Shown here: one piece after another, positions 35,378 through 44,454 of the stretch
Layout: every line of letters begins with the position of its first letter
Numbering within the stretch: the stretch's first letter is position 1
Origin: Falsigemmobacter intermedius
GTDB taxonomy: Bacteria > Pseudomonadota > Alphaproteobacteria > Rhodobacterales > Rhodobacteraceae
Length of the DNA stretch: 64,000 nucleotides
Assembly: GCF_004054105.1 (NCBI RefSeq)
Contig: NZ_SBLC01000009.1
Location: 1 to 64,000, forward strand
Direction of reading: 5' to 3'
The notes under the pieces: model-generated
What the model saw: the letters and a program-made list of their open reading frames with translations, nothing else
Database searches by the model: none
What the model was told of the DNA's origin: nothing
Translations under genes and position numbers: made by a program

Positions 35378-36454
35378 ATGATGGCTGAAGGTGTGCTTCC
35401 CGCGCAGGTGATCCGTGAGCTGATCGCGGCTGGCGCAATTTCGCTCGACGCCCCGCTGGCGCCCGGTCAGGTGCAGCCGGCCAGCCTTGATCTGCGGCTC
35501 GGGACCGTGGCTTACCGCGTGCGGGCGTCTTTCCTTGCGGGCAAGGGGCGCACGGTCACAGAGCGGATCTCAGAATTCGGCATGCACCGGATTGATCTCT
35601 CGGAAGGTGCGGTGCTGGAGAAGGGCTGCGTCTATCTGGTGCCGCTTATGGAATCTCTCGCGCTGCCCGAGGGGGTGTCTGCGGTTGCCAACGCCAAAAG
35701 CTCCACCGGACGTCTCGATCTGCTGACCCGGACGATCATTGATCAGGGCACCGAATTTGACCGGATCCCTGAGGGCTACACCGGTCCGCTTTACGCCGAG
35801 ATCTGTCCGCGCAGCTTCTCGGTGCTGGTGCGACCGGGCATGCGGCTCAATCAGCTGCGCCTGCGTCAGGGTGAGGCGCAACTGAGTGATGAGGCTCTGC
35901 GCGCTCTGCATGCGGCGACGCCGCTTGTGGATGGTGAGCCGGTGATCTCGGCGGGTCTGGGCTTCTCGGTCGATCTGAAGCCCGCTGAGGGCGATCTGGT
36001 CGGCTACCGGGCCAAACCCCATACCGGTGTGATCGATCTGGACCGCATCGGCGCTTATGATCCGGCAGACTTCTGGGAAGAGATCCGCACCCGCGACGGG
36101 CGTATCATTCTTGATCCGGGTGCGTTTTACATCCTGGTCAGCCGTGAAGCGGTGACCATTCCCCCCGATCATGCCGCGGAAATGGCCCCCTATATCGCCA
36201 TGGTCGGTGAATTCCGCGTGCATTACGCAGGCTTCTTCGATCCGGGGTTTGGCCATGCCGCTGCCGGTGGGGCGGGGTCGCGCGGTGTGCTTGAGGTGCG
36301 CTGTCACGAAGCGCCCTTCGTGCTTGAGCACGGTCAGGTGGTGGGGCGTCTGGTCTATGAAAAGATGCGCGAAGTGCCGGATGTGCTTTACGGTCAGGGC
36401 ATTGCGTCGAATTATCAGGGGCAGGGCCTCAAACTCTCCAAGCACTTCCGCTGA
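35378..36454 (+). CDS. dcd: 2'-Deoxycytidine 5'-triphosphate deaminase, double-length form
   Basis: 358 residues from ATG 35378 (or 35381) with GAGGG upstream, about twice the E. coli Dcd. Two dUTPase-like halves: the first holds LDLRLGTVAYRVRASF, NAKSSTGRLDLLTRTIIDQG and YAEICPRSFSVLVRPGMRLN; the second has GAFYILVSREAVTIPPDHAA and a diverged core. It deaminates dCTP to dUTP for thymidylate synthesis. This long form is the alphaproteobacterial type. Interestingly ung, which removes misincorporated dU, is in the same window. Confidence 0.88.
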   Translation: MMAEGVLPAQVIRELIAAGAISLDAPLAPGQVQPASLDLRLGTVAYRVRASFLAGKGRTVTERISEFGMHRIDLSEGAVLEKGCVYLVPLMESLALPEGVSAVANAKSSTGRLDLLTRTIIDQGTEFDRIPEGYTGPLYAEICPRSFSVLVRPGMRLNQLRLRQGEAQLSDEALRALHAATPLVDGEPVISAGLGFSVDLKPAEGDLVGYRAKPHTGVIDLDRIGAYDPADFWEEIRTRDGRIILDPGAFYILVSREAVTIPPDHAAEMAPYIAMVGEFRVHYAGFFDPGFGHAAAGGAGSRGVLEVRCHEAPFVLEHGQVVGRLVYEKMREVPDVLYGQGIASNYQGQGLKLSKHFR

Positions 36455-36457
36455 CAT

Positions 36458-36486
36458 AAAAAAAGCGCCCCGTGGGGCGCTTTTTT
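36458..36486. terminator. Bidirectional terminator between dcd and cpaB
   Basis: AGCGCCCC, loop GT, GGGGCGCT flanked by A7 and T6 runs, between convergent genes. Confidence 0.9.
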
Positions 36487-36492
36487 AAAACG

Positions 36493-37344
36493 TCAGTTGG
36501 TGCAGGGGATCGGGATTTCCACCACATCCGCCCCGCGCCGGGTTTTGATTGTGCAGACCTTTTCGACCTCGGGTGCGGCGCGCTCACTCGGGCGCTCTGC
36601 GCCGATGAGAGAGCGGCGGTCCACATCCACCACTTCGGGAGCGCCATCCTCAGCCACGCCCATCAGCGCCAGGTTCAACCGCCCCGTGACCTGCGCCTGA
36701 GCGAGACGTGCCACCTGCTGCGGCGTGGCCTCAACCGTGATGGTGCGCGCCACAGCCGCCTTCGATCCGCCGGTATCTTCAGAACGCTGGTCCAGCGCGA
36801 TCACCGTGATTCCGGTTTCGATAATCTTGGTAAACTGGCCGGAGACATCATCCGTCAGCCCGGCGCTGTTGCCGGTCCAATAGACATCGACCCGGTCGCC
36901 GATCCGCACGAGGCCTGCCACGCCCGAGACGGCATCCACCTGAATGGTGAAGGCACGCATACCGCGCGAGAGGCGCGTGTTCAGCCCGCCGTCTTCACCC
37001 GGGGCGCTGACTTTGCTGACGAGAATCGGCTCAAACTTCTCCATCTGGCGCACGACCGTTCGGGTCTGCGGCTTATCTTCGGGGAAGAGAACTTTGTAAT
37101 CGGTAAAGGCGTTTTCCGGCACCGAATTGGCGGGCCAGGCGATCAGACGCAGATCGTTTTTCGTCAGAATATGACCAAAGGGCAGGGCCTTATTGGCGAC
37201 AAAGACATTGACGGTGGGGACCACCTGTTTCAGCGCCGCCTGCTCGCGCTGCTGGCTTTGGTTGATGAACTGCGCGGTTTTCCAGGCAGCAAAGCCCGCA
37301 AGCGCGAGGCCCAGGACCAGAACAAGGGGAAAAATATTGCGCAT
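36493..37344 (-). CDS. cpaB: Flp pilus assembly protein CpaB (orphan)
   Basis: 283 residues from ATG 37344; GGAG is six bases upstream, which favours it over GTG 37350. One N-terminal membrane segment (PLVLVLGLALAGFAAW), a SAF domain near residues 50-110 (VFVANKALPFGHILTKNDLR), and the RcpC/CpaB C-terminal region (VDVYWTGNSAGLTDDV, RTITVEATPQQVARLAQAQ). CpaB sits in the periplasm between the Tad secretin and the inner membrane machinery. Here it follows two pilin genes but cpaC, cpaE, cpaF and tadBC are absent; a terminator follows directly. Confidence 0.88.
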   Translation of the reverse strand: MRNIFPLVLVLGLALAGFAAWKTAQFINQSQQREQAALKQVVPTVNVFVANKALPFGHILTKNDLRLIAWPANSVPENAFTDYKVLFPEDKPQTRTVVRQMEKFEPILVSKVSAPGEDGGLNTRLSRGMRAFTIQVDAVSGVAGLVRIGDRVDVYWTGNSAGLTDDVSGQFTKIIETGITVIALDQRSEDTGGSKAAVARTITVEATPQQVARLAQAQVTGRLNLALMGVAEDGAPEVVDVDRRSLIGAERPSERAAPEVEKVCTIKTRRGADVVEIPIPCTN

Positions 37345-37387
37345 GCTCACTCCGTTACGGCTTCAGACGGCAGATGGCCGGGGGTGG

Positions 37388-37582
37388 TCATTCCGACGCC
37401 CCGCTTTCGCTGACCCTCGAGCTGAGGTTTTCGGCGAAGAGGATGACTGCATCTGCGAAGGGCAGCATTACCAGCACCGCAAGTCCGATGACCAGAGCGG
37501 AGAGCAAAACAAAGTCCACCGTCGCAACGCCGGACTCATCCCGGGCCCATTGCACAAGTTTCTGCCGGAATTTCACGAGCAT
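37388..37582 (-). CDS. Flp-type pilin-like small protein
   Basis: 64 residues from ATG 37582 with GAGAGG upstream. Layout: basic leader (FRQKLVQWARDESG), then TVDFVLLSALVIGLAVLVML as a single hydrophobic helix, then a short polar tail. This is the type IVb prepilin plan, with cleavage expected after the Gly of DESG. At mature positions 5-6 it has Asp-Phe where classical Flp pilins have Glu-Tyr. It lies between the main pilin gene and cpaB; could be a minor pilin. Confidence 0.7.
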   Translation of the reverse strand: MLVKFRQKLVQWARDESGVATVDFVLLSALVIGLAVLVMLPFADAVILFAENLSSRVSESGASE

Positions 37583-37650
37583 TCTTTCGTCCTCTCACGT
37601 CCTTCAGCCGCAGACCGGATCCGGGAAAAAATCAAAGGCTTCAACGAAAC

Positions 37651-37677
37651 TGAGGCTGCACCTGGGGTGCAGCCTCA
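37651..37677. other. Perfect 12-bp stem-loop between the two pilin genes
   Basis: TGAGGCTGCACC (37651-37662), loop TGG, exact complement (37666-37677). It is 65 bases after the main pilin stop at 37743 in transcription order. No T run follows on the minus strand, so a partial terminator or an mRNA 3' end that favours the first gene is more likely than full termination. Confidence 0.6.
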
Positions 37678-37742
37678 GGCCGACCTAACATGAGCATCCC
37701 GCTTTCGAAACAACCTGCGAAGCGGTGCTGAGCGGGTTTGCT

Positions 37743-37970
37743 TTATTGGCCGCCTTTTTCAAAGCCGTCGTCGAATGCTGTGGTGGTACCGGTCTCGGTA
37801 TCGCCAATCGCCTTGGCCATGTCGGCAGTCACTTCACCGATGGCGCCCGAGATCTGGGTCACGACCAGCACGCCCAGGCCGACGATGGCAGCGGTCAGAA
37901 CAACCCAGTCAACAGTCACAGCGCCCGATTCGTCGTTGCGGAATTTGTTCAGGATGTTTGCGAGTTTCAT
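37743..37970 (-). CDS. Flp-family type IVb pilin
   Basis: 75 residues from ATG 37970, GGAG nine bases upstream; the open frame extends further upstream but without pilin features. Leader MKLANILNKFRNDESG, then AVTVDWVVLTAAIVGLGVLV as the helix, and a Gly/Thr-rich tail. Processing by a TadV/CpaA-type peptidase is expected after Gly16. Asp-Trp replaces Glu-Tyr at mature positions 5-6, a form I have seen in Rhodobacteraceae pilins. Probably the major pilin of a Tad system encoded elsewhere. Confidence 0.8.
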   Translation of the reverse strand: MKLANILNKFRNDESGAVTVDWVVLTAAIVGLGVLVVTQISGAIGEVTADMAKAIGDTETGTTTAFDDGFEKGGQ

Positions 37971-38366
37971 AGCAGTGCTCCGGTTAAACAGGTGATGTTG
38001 TTTGTGTTCAGGGCGGCTCCTGGCTGCCGCTCTGGCAGGGTCGTGAGCCGGGTTAATCTCTTCGCTTTCGTCTCCGGCGGGTTCCTTTCGTCCCGCCTTC
38101 CTCGTTGGCATGAGCTTATATAGCCCCTGAATCGTGGCATGATCTGGGCCGCCTTTGGGTATTTCCAGGGGGCATTCATTTTTCTTTAATTTGTTCAACA
38201 TACTGTTTTTACTAAATAATTATTGATCACATTATCGGTATTCGGGCAAAACCAGGCCAATTGGCCCGATTTGATACAGTTCTGGCGCGATTTCGGCGGG
38301 GCTCTGGGCCCGGGCGTGAAACTCTGGCAGGCTCTGGCAAAGGCCGGGGAACAGGCAGGGCAGGCG
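37971..38366. other. 396-base intergenic region, AT-rich, between pilin and transglycosylase genes
   Basis: The stretch 38165-38235 is much richer in A+T than its surroundings and probably holds divergent promoters. A palindrome GGCCAATTGGCC-like site lies near 38257-38270. The pilin leader mRNA would be long (up to about 200 bases). The open frames here on both strands look like non-coding extensions of the flanking genes. Confidence 0.4.
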
Positions 38367-39233
38367 ATGCGACGACTCAGATATGTGACAGCCCTGGTCT
38401 GGCTCTCCGCGCTGGTGGTGCCGGGGGTGCCCGCACCTGTGGCGCAGGCCGAAGGCACAGAGGCCCGGGCGGATTTCACCTTCCGCCGCATCCGCCCCCC
38501 TGCGCCGGGAGAGGCACGCCGCCTTGTGCAGATCGACCCGGCGGAGCAGGCGCGGCTGATGGCCGTTCCGGCAGCGCGCCCGGATCCGGTTGCCGCTTCG
38601 GCTCCGCCGGCGGGTCCTGCCAAGCCATCGGCACCGGGGCTTTTCGACTGGTACTGGGAGGCGGTCTCCCCCGTGCTGAACGATCGCAGCGACCGCTTTG
38701 CCCGTGCGCTTGAGATGCTGGGCAAGGGGCCGGGGGGCAGCATCGTCCCGGCGCCCAGAATGCAGACGATGCAGGAGATGGCCGGAGCCTATGGCACGCA
38801 TATTCTGCGGGCGACCATCGGGACCCGGGTCTCCCCGGCCCTGGTTCTGGCGGTCATGGGGGTCGAAAGCGGCGGCCGGGCCGAGGCGGTCAGTTCCGCA
38901 GGGGCCGTGGGGCTGATGCAGCTGATCCCCGCCACGGCCGAGCGCTTTGGCGTCTCTGACAGCACGGATCCGCAGCAAAACATCAAAGGCGGCGTGGCCT
39001 ATCTCGACTGGCTTTTGAAAGAATTTGATTCGGACCCGGTGCTGGCCCTCGCGGCTTATAATGCCGGTGAAGGGGCGGTGCGAAAAAATGACGGTGTCCC
39101 GCCCTATGCCGAGACGCGGGCCTATGTGCCCAAAGTCCTCGCCGCCTGGCAGGTCGCCCAGGGGCTTTGCCTGACGCCGCCTGAACTGGTGACGGATCCC
39201 TGCGTGTTCCGGATCATCTCCGCCGGGGGTTAA
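38367..39233 (+). CDS. Lytic transglycosylase, SLT family
   Basis: 288 residues from ATG 38367. Signal peptide about 1-29 (VWLSALVVPGVPAPVAQA), a Pro/Ala-rich linker, then a goose-lysozyme-like SLT domain from about residue 155: catalytic Glu in AVMGVESGGRAEAVSSAGAV, then GLMQLIPATAERFGV, NIKGGVAYLDWLLKEF and ALAAYNAGEGAVRK. It cleaves peptidoglycan between MurNAc and GlcNAc in the periplasm. Its closeness to pilin genes may reflect wall passage of pili, but that is a guess. Confidence 0.9.
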   Translation: MRRLRYVTALVWLSALVVPGVPAPVAQAEGTEARADFTFRRIRPPAPGEARRLVQIDPAEQARLMAVPAARPDPVAASAPPAGPAKPSAPGLFDWYWEAVSPVLNDRSDRFARALEMLGKGPGGSIVPAPRMQTMQEMAGAYGTHILRATIGTRVSPALVLAVMGVESGGRAEAVSSAGAVGLMQLIPATAERFGVSDSTDPQQNIKGGVAYLDWLLKEFDSDPVLALAAYNAGEGAVRKNDGVPPYAETRAYVPKVLAAWQVAQGLCLTPPELVTDPCVFRIISAGG

Positions 39234-39607
39234 AGGTCGATTGATCCGTCAGGTGCGGGCGTGAGTCCCGGCCCGCCGGAGGCTTCGGGCAGGTCAGGGG
39301 GCGGCGGCGCATTGGGCCTGCGCCGGATCAGCACATCGCCGTTGGGCAGACGCTCCGGCGCCTCATAGTGCTGCACATCGCCCAGAAGGGCTGCGAGATC
39401 GCGCAGCATGGGGCCAAGCCCCTGCATCCCCTCCTGCATCTGTCGCAGTGCGGGATCAAGCTCACCCATCAGGCTTTGCAGAAGGCTGCGTGCGCCGCGG
39501 CCAAGAAGGTCAAACCCTTCTTCAGCCGAAGGCGGCGGCGAGGGCGGCTCCTGCGCTGCAAGCGGCGCGGCAAGAAGGCTCAGGGACAGGGCGAGGGCTC
39601 TCATCAT
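39230..39607 (-). CDS. Exported small protein of unknown function
   Basis: 125 residues. Signal peptide about 1-19 (MMRALALSLSLLAAPLAAQE), then a helical middle (FDLLGRGARSLLQSLMGELD, LRQMQEGMQGLGPMLRDLAA) and a Pro-rich tail with YEAPERLPNGDVLIRRRP. Similar exported proteins occur in Rhodobacteraceae and are sometimes mislabelled as AAA ATPase; there is no P-loop. The stop overlaps that of the transglycosylase. Function unknown. Confidence 0.65.
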   Translation of the reverse strand: MMRALALSLSLLAAPLAAQEPPSPPPSAEEGFDLLGRGARSLLQSLMGELDPALRQMQEGMQGLGPMLRDLAALLGDVQHYEAPERLPNGDVLIRRRPNAPPPPDLPEASGGPGLTPAPDGSIDL

Positions 39608-39739
39608 CGCTCCACTCTGCCACCCCGGCGCAGGTGCGTCACGCGGGCAGATGCTGCGTCACCGGGATGTGATCGGCCCGTCGATGGCCCGGTGAGGACA
39701 GGCTGCCCCCCTGAGAGAGGGCACTCGCTTCCTCGTGGC

Positions 39740-40423
39740 TCAGGCCGCGCGGGCGCGCTCGATCTCTTCCCAGGCGGCGTTGACGGCGATCAGGCGCTCT
39801 TCGGCCAGGCGCACGGCCTCGGGGGGGATGCCGCGGGCCACCAGGCGGTCGGGATGATTGGCGCGCACGGCGGCTTTCCAGGCAGCCCGGATCTCGCTCA
39901 GCGTGGCCTCAGGCGAGACATCGAGAATGTCATAAGGATCATGCGGAAGATCCGGCACCAGGCGCTCTTTCAGCCCGCGCACGCAGGTGGCGCTGAGCCC
40001 GAAAATGCGCGCAACCTCGTCGAGAAATTCATTTTCCAGCGCGTGATAATCGCCATCGGCGAGCGCCACATGAAACAGCCCCTCCATGATGTTCATCAGC
40101 GTCTCGCGGTCGCCTTTGAACATCGCGGCAATCTTGCGGGCATAGGCCTCAAAACCTGCCACATCCTGACGGGCGAGGTTGAACACACGCGCGGCATTCG
40201 CCTCCTCGCCGGGCGGAATGGTAAAGATGCGGCGAAAGGCCGAGACTTCATCGCGGGTGACTTCCCCGTCCGCCTTGGCCATTTTCGCACCAAGCGCGAT
40301 GATGGCGATGGTGAAAGCCACCGTGCGCTCAGGCGGGGTGCGCAGGCGGTCGAAAACAGCAGTCAGCCCTTCGCCATTGGCGAGAGCTGCGAGGGCATCG
40401 GAGATACGGGTCCAGAGTGACAT
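39740..40423 (-). CDS. TerB-J-domain protein (DjlA-like co-chaperone)
   Basis: 227 residues. An N-terminal TerB-like helical domain (FTIAIIALGAKMAKADGEVT, then ETLMNIMEGLFHVALADGDY) binds metal in relatives. The C-terminal J domain at residues 160-225 (DPYDILDVSPEATLSEIRAA, HPD in RANHPDRL) would stimulate DnaK. DjlA has a membrane anchor, which is missing here, so this is the soluble type common in alphaproteobacteria. Confidence 0.85.
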   Translation of the reverse strand: MSLWTRISDALAALANGEGLTAVFDRLRTPPERTVAFTIAIIALGAKMAKADGEVTRDEVSAFRRIFTIPPGEEANAARVFNLARQDVAGFEAYARKIAAMFKGDRETLMNIMEGLFHVALADGDYHALENEFLDEVARIFGLSATCVRGLKERLVPDLPHDPYDILDVSPEATLSEIRAAWKAAVRANHPDRLVARGIPPEAVRLAEERLIAVNAAWEEIERARAA

Positions 40424-40454
40424 GAGGGCATCTTACTGTGCCCCCCGCAGACTG

Positions 40455-40943
40455 TCAGTTCAGAATTTTCTGCATCAGGATCAAATCATGGTAGGAGCCG
40501 AATTTGAACCCGGCCTCGCGCATGATCCCCGCCTCAAGGTAGCCGATGGCGGCGTGGAAGGCGCGGCCTGCCGGATTGCCGCCTGAGACACCGGCAACCA
40601 TGATGTGATGGCCACGGCTGCGGGCATGATCTTCGAGAGCTGCCATCAGGCGGCGACCGATGCCCCGGCCATGGGCCCCGGGGGCAAGGATGATCGTATG
40701 CTCCATCGCGCGGCGATAGCCCTCGCCGCCGCGGAACTGGGTGTAGCTGGCAAAGCCAAGGATCGCGCCGCCCTCATCCCAGACCAGAAACCCATGCCCC
40801 AGCACCGCCTTATCGCGGATAGAGGCCTGAAGCTCGGTCACGGTTTTCTCCTGGGGATTAAAGGTCACCAGGGTGTCGCGGATCAGCGGGTTCCAGAACT
40901 CAAGGATCTTCGCGGCATCATCGGAACGGGCAGGGCGGATCAA
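40455..40943 (-). CDS. GNAT N-acetyltransferase (phosphinothricin/methionine sulfoximine type)
   Basis: 162 residues. Acetyl-CoA motif HGRGIGRRLMAALEDHARSR, with the preceding strand YRRAMEHTIILAPG and C-terminal FHAAIGYLEAGIMREAGFKFG. The last block resembles the Pat/MddA group that acetylates phosphinothricin or oxidised methionine analogues; the real substrate is not known. It overlaps the VOC gene by ATGA, so the two are coupled. Confidence 0.85.
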   Translation of the reverse strand: MIRPARSDDAAKILEFWNPLIRDTLVTFNPQEKTVTELQASIRDKAVLGHGFLVWDEGGAILGFASYTQFRGGEGYRRAMEHTIILAPGAHGRGIGRRLMAALEDHARSRGHHIMVAGVSGGNPAGRAFHAAIGYLEAGIMREAGFKFGSYHDLILMQKILN

Positions 40944-41551
40944 AGGCGAATCTCTCCGTGAGGGGTGGTGAAATGAGCGCTCAGGCCGGGCGGGCCCTGC
41001 AGAACAGACAGGCGCGGCTCCTGCATCAGCGGGGTGAGCACAGCGCGTAATTCATCGGCATCGGGGTGAAAAATCTGCAAAGCCTGCAGGCGGATGCCGT
41101 GATCGGGCAGGCGTCTGGCCGGATGGGCCTCGCCCTCCCAGGAAATCAGCGCGGGAAAGGTGTCGTCAAAGGGCAGGGTGCCGCTGTCGGTCACCGCCAT
41201 CTGCCAGCGGAGATCCCCCCGGCTGAGGGCCGCAACGCGCCCCGCCCCGTCAGGGGCCATGGCCAGGGTGTCCGCCAGATCCTCACAGCGGCAGACCCAG
41301 TGGCTGAGGCGCGGCCCCCCCCGGAAATGATCAAGGTTGAACCAGCGTGGCTGCGCAGGCTGCGGGGCCTCGGGATCAATGGCAATGAGTTCCAGATATT
41401 CCCCGGGGCCCAGCGACAGCAGGCGGTTGTGTGTGCCCATCAGCGGATGCTGCCCGCCGGGCGCAAATTCGGCACCAAAAAGCTTCGCCAGCGGCTCTGC
41501 GGCGCCCGCGAGCGTCTCGGCAGAGATCACCAGATGATCCGGTCTGAGCAT
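40940..41551 (-). CDS. VOC/glyoxalase-like domain protein
   Basis: 203 residues from ATG 41551. MLRPDHLVISAETLAGAAEP and the later NRLLSLGPGEYLELIAIDPE are the start of a Glyoxalase_3-type VOC fold; His and Glu positions that could bind metal are present (DHLVI, EYLEL). Enzymatic role unknown. First gene of a pair with the GNAT gene. The terminator of the mutase gene lies upstream. Confidence 0.75.
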   Translation of the reverse strand: MLRPDHLVISAETLAGAAEPLAKLFGAEFAPGGQHPLMGTHNRLLSLGPGEYLELIAIDPEAPQPAQPRWFNLDHFRGGPRLSHWVCRCEDLADTLAMAPDGAGRVAALSRGDLRWQMAVTDSGTLPFDDTFPALISWEGEAHPARRLPDHGIRLQALQIFHPDADELRAVLTPLMQEPRLSVLQGPPGLSAHFTTPHGEIRL

Positions 41552-41620
41552 AGGGTTCAGGCTCCTGCTGTCGCGCCTGAGAGTGGCGCGGTCGCTTTCC
41601 GGCCACAAGGGGCCTTGGGG

Positions 41621-41655
41621 GAAAAAGCGAAGCGCCACCCCGGGGGGCGGCGCTC
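41621..41655 (-). terminator. Intrinsic terminator after methylmalonyl-CoA mutase gene
   Basis: On the minus strand AGCGCC-CCCC pairs with GGGG-GGCGCT with one mismatch; TTTTT follows a few bases later. Confidence 0.55.
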
Positions 41656-41674
41656 TGCCGGGTTTTCGGGCAGC

Positions 41675-43807
41675 TCAGCCCCGCGCGGCGCGGATCAGCT
41701 TCAGCACATCACGGGCCGCATCCGGGATATTGGTGCCCGGACCAAAGATCGCCTTCACCCCGCGGTCATAGAGATACTGGTAATCCTGCTGCGGGATCAC
41801 GCCGCCGCAGATCACCAGGATCTCCCCCGCGCCTGCGGCCTCAAGCGCCTCAATGAGTTTCGGCGCAAGGGTCTTATGGCCCGCTGCCTGAGAAGAGATG
41901 CCGACGACATGAACGTCATTGTCGATCGCATCCTGCGCCGCCTCTTCCGGGGTCTGGAAGAGCGGGCCCACGTCAACGTCAAAGCCGATATCGGCAAAGG
42001 CCGTGGCGATGACTTTTGCGCCGCGGTCATGGCCGTCCTGGCCCATTTTCACCACCAGCATCCGCGGGCGGCGGCCCTCTTCGGCTGCAAAGTCTTCCAC
42101 GTCTTTCTGAATGGCCGCGAAGCCTTCGTCGCCTTCATAGGCGGCACCGTAAACACCTGCCAAAGTCTTCACCTCTGCACGATGGCGCCCGAAGGTGCCT
42201 TCCATAGCCAGCGAAATCTCACCCACCGTCGCGCGCGCGCGGGCGCATTCGACGGCGGCCTCCAGAAGGTTACCGCCCTCAACGGTGCGGCGGCCAAGCT
42301 CCAGCAGCGCGGCCTGGCATTTCGCCTCATCGCGGCTGGCGCGAACCTGCTCGAGGCGCGCAATCTGGCTTTCACGAACCTTCTGGTTGTCGATTTCGAG
42401 AATATCGATCGGGTCTTCTTTGTCTTTGCGGTATTTGTTGACGCCGACGATCACTTCCTCGCCGCGGTCAATCATCGCCTGACGGCGCGCGGCGGTTTCT
42501 TCAATCCTGAGCTTGGGCATGCCCGAGGCCACGGCCTTGGTCATGCCGCCCATCTCTTCGATCTCTTCGATCAGCGCCCAGGCTTTCTCAGCCAGCTCCG
42601 CCGTCAGGCTTTCGACGTAATAGGAACCCGCCAGCGGATCGACGACATTGGTGATGCCGGTTTCTTCCTGCAGGATCAGCTGGGTGTTGCGGGCGATGCG
42701 GGCGGAAAATTCCGTCGGCAGCGCAATCGCTTCATCAAGCGCGTTGGTGTGCAGCGATTGCGTGCCGCCAAGCGCTGCCGCCATGGCCTCATAGGCGGTG
42801 CGGATGACGTTGTTATAGGGGTCCTGCTCCTGGAGCGAGACGCCCGAGGTCTGGCAGTGCGTCCGCAGCATCAGCGAGCCCTGCTTCTTCGGCTCAAATT
42901 CGGACATGATGCGGTGCCAGAGCAGTCGCGCGGCCCGCAGTTTGGCGGCTTCCATGAAGAAGTTCATGCCGATGGCGAAGAAGAACGACAGACGCCCCGC
43001 GAAGTCATCGACATTCATCCCGGCCTTCAGCGCCGCGCGGACATATTCGCGCCCGTCGGCCAGGGTGAAGGCCAGCTCCTGCACCAGGTTCGCGCCCGCT
43101 TCCTGCATGTGATAGCCGGAAATCGAGATCGAGTTGAACTTCGGCATGTTTTTCGAAGTATACTCAATGATATCCGCGATGATCTTCATCGAAGGCTCGG
43201 GCGGATAGATATAGGTGTTGCGGACCATAAATTCCTTCAGAATGTCATTCTGAATGGTGCCCGCGAGCAGCGATTTGTCGTGACCCTGCTCTTCGCCGGT
43301 GACGATGAAATTCGCCAGAATCGGGATCACCGCGCCGTTCATCGTCATCGAGACCGAGACTTTATCGAGCGGGATGCCGTCAAAGAGGATCTTCATGTCC
43401 TCGACCGAGTCGATGGCCACACCGGCTTTACCCACATCGCCCACCACGCGGGGGTGATCCGAATCGTAGCCGCGGTGCGTCGCCAGATCGAAGGCCACCG
43501 AGACGCCCTGCTGACCGGCCGCCAGCGCTTTGCGGTAAAAGGCGTTCGATTCCTCTGCCGTCGAGAAGCCTGCATATTGCCGGATCGTCCAGGGACGGCC
43601 TGCATACATGGTGGCCTTCACGCCGCGGGTGAAAGGCGCAATGCCGGGCAGGCTGCCCATATGCGGCAGGTTGGCGACGTCCTCTTCGGTGTAGAGCGGC
43701 TTGACGCGAATGCCCTCCAGCGTCTCACGCGAGAGCTTCTCCTCAGGGTCCGCTCCCTTCAGTTCTTTGCTTGCCACCTGACGCCATTGATCGAGTTTCC
43801 CGGTCAT
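41675..43807 (-). CDS. scpA: Methylmalonyl-CoA mutase, single-chain
   Basis: 710 residues. The catalytic TIM barrel covers residues 1-550 ([57 protein letters not shown]). The C-terminal B12 domain has the cobalt-binding DGHDRG with D591 and H593, then [20 protein letters not shown]. It converts methylmalonyl-CoA to succinyl-CoA, the end of propionyl-CoA assimilation. It lies downstream of pccA on the same strand, but a plus-strand gene and 650 bases separate them. Confidence 0.95.
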   Translation of the reverse strand: MTGKLDQWRQVASKELKGADPEEKLSRETLEGIRVKPLYTEEDVANLPHMGSLPGIAPFTRGVKATMYAGRPWTIRQYAGFSTAEESNAFYRKALAAGQQGVSVAFDLATHRGYDSDHPRVVGDVGKAGVAIDSVEDMKILFDGIPLDKVSVSMTMNGAVIPILANFIVTGEEQGHDKSLLAGTIQNDILKEFMVRNTYIYPPEPSMKIIADIIEYTSKNMPKFNSISISGYHMQEAGANLVQELAFTLADGREYVRAALKAGMNVDDFAGRLSFFFAIGMNFFMEAAKLRAARLLWHRIMSEFEPKKQGSLMLRTHCQTSGVSLQEQDPYNNVIRTAYEAMAAALGGTQSLHTNALDEAIALPTEFSARIARNTQLILQEETGITNVVDPLAGSYYVESLTAELAEKAWALIEEIEEMGGMTKAVASGMPKLRIEETAARRQAMIDRGEEVIVGVNKYRKDKEDPIDILEIDNQKVRESQIARLEQVRASRDEAKCQAALLELGRRTVEGGNLLEAAVECARARATVGEISLAMEGTFGRHRAEVKTLAGVYGAAYEGDEGFAAIQKDVEDFAAEEGRRPRMLVVKMGQDGHDRGAKVIATAFADIGFDVDVGPLFQTPEEAAQDAIDNDVHVVGISSQAAGHKTLAPKLIEALEAAGAGEILVICGGVIPQQDYQYLYDRGVKAIFGPGTNIPDAARDVLKLIRAARG

Positions 43808-43887
43808 CGGCAGATCTCCTCACTCAGATGCGGGGAAAACCCCCGGATTGTCTTGGGTTTCGCGCAGGCCTCACCTATGTGTGAAGC

Positions 43888-44379
43888 ATGAGACATGCGC
43901 TGAAATTCACATTCGTTTTCCTGGCCGCCCTTGGCCTCAGCCCGCTGCGCGCTGAGACCCCGGTTGAGGCTCCGGTTGAGAGCCCGATTGAGGCCCCGGC
44001 TGCGGTCCCCTCTCCGGCCGGACCCTTCGCCGCCGCAGAGATAGCGCTGAGCGAACAGCAGTATAACACCCGGCCGCTGGTGGTTTTCGCCGACAGTGCC
44101 GACAACCCGCAGTTTCAGCGCCAGCTGCATCTTCTGCAGGCAGGTCTGGGCGATCTGGCCGAGCGTGACGTGGTGGTCATTCTCGACACCGATCCGGCAG
44201 CCGCCTCTGAATGGCGTCGCCGCCTGCGCCCGAGCGGGTTTTCGGTTGTGCAGCTCGACAAAGATCTGACGCCGGTGTTCCGCAAACCCTCTCCTTGGGA
44301 TGTGCGCGAAATCACCCGTGCCATCGACCGTCTGCCCTCGCGCCGCCAGGAAGTACTGGAGCAGTTTCCGGGGCGCTGA
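43888..44379 (+). CDS. DUF4174 exported protein
   Basis: 163 residues. Signal peptide about 1-22 (HALKFTFVFLAALGLSPLRA), a Pro/Glu repeat-like stretch (EAPVESPIEAPAA), then a thioredoxin-like DUF4174 domain: RPLVVFADSADNPQFQRQLH, VVVILDTDPAA and RRRLRPSGFSVVQLDKDL. No Cys-x-x-Cys, so not a redox enzyme. It lies in the plus direction between the mutase and pccA genes, a place I recall for this family in Rhodobacteraceae. Confidence 0.75.
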   Translation: MRHALKFTFVFLAALGLSPLRAETPVEAPVESPIEAPAAVPSPAGPFAAAEIALSEQQYNTRPLVVFADSADNPQFQRQLHLLQAGLGDLAERDVVVILDTDPAAASEWRRRLRPSGFSVVQLDKDLTPVFRKPSPWDVREITRAIDRLPSRRQEVLEQFPGR

Positions 44380-44454
44380 ACCGCGCCCCGGCCGATGCCC
44401 CGCTGCGCCGGTCCTGACAGGGTTCAGGATCAGATCCGGCGCAGGTGCCATGGC

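Noticed and set aside
41066-43891. A 941-codon open frame on the plus strand opposite the mutase gene
   Set aside because: It is antisense to a complete, clearly recognisable methylmalonyl-CoA mutase; high GC leaves few stops on the other strand. Low-complexity Arg/His/Gly-rich product.
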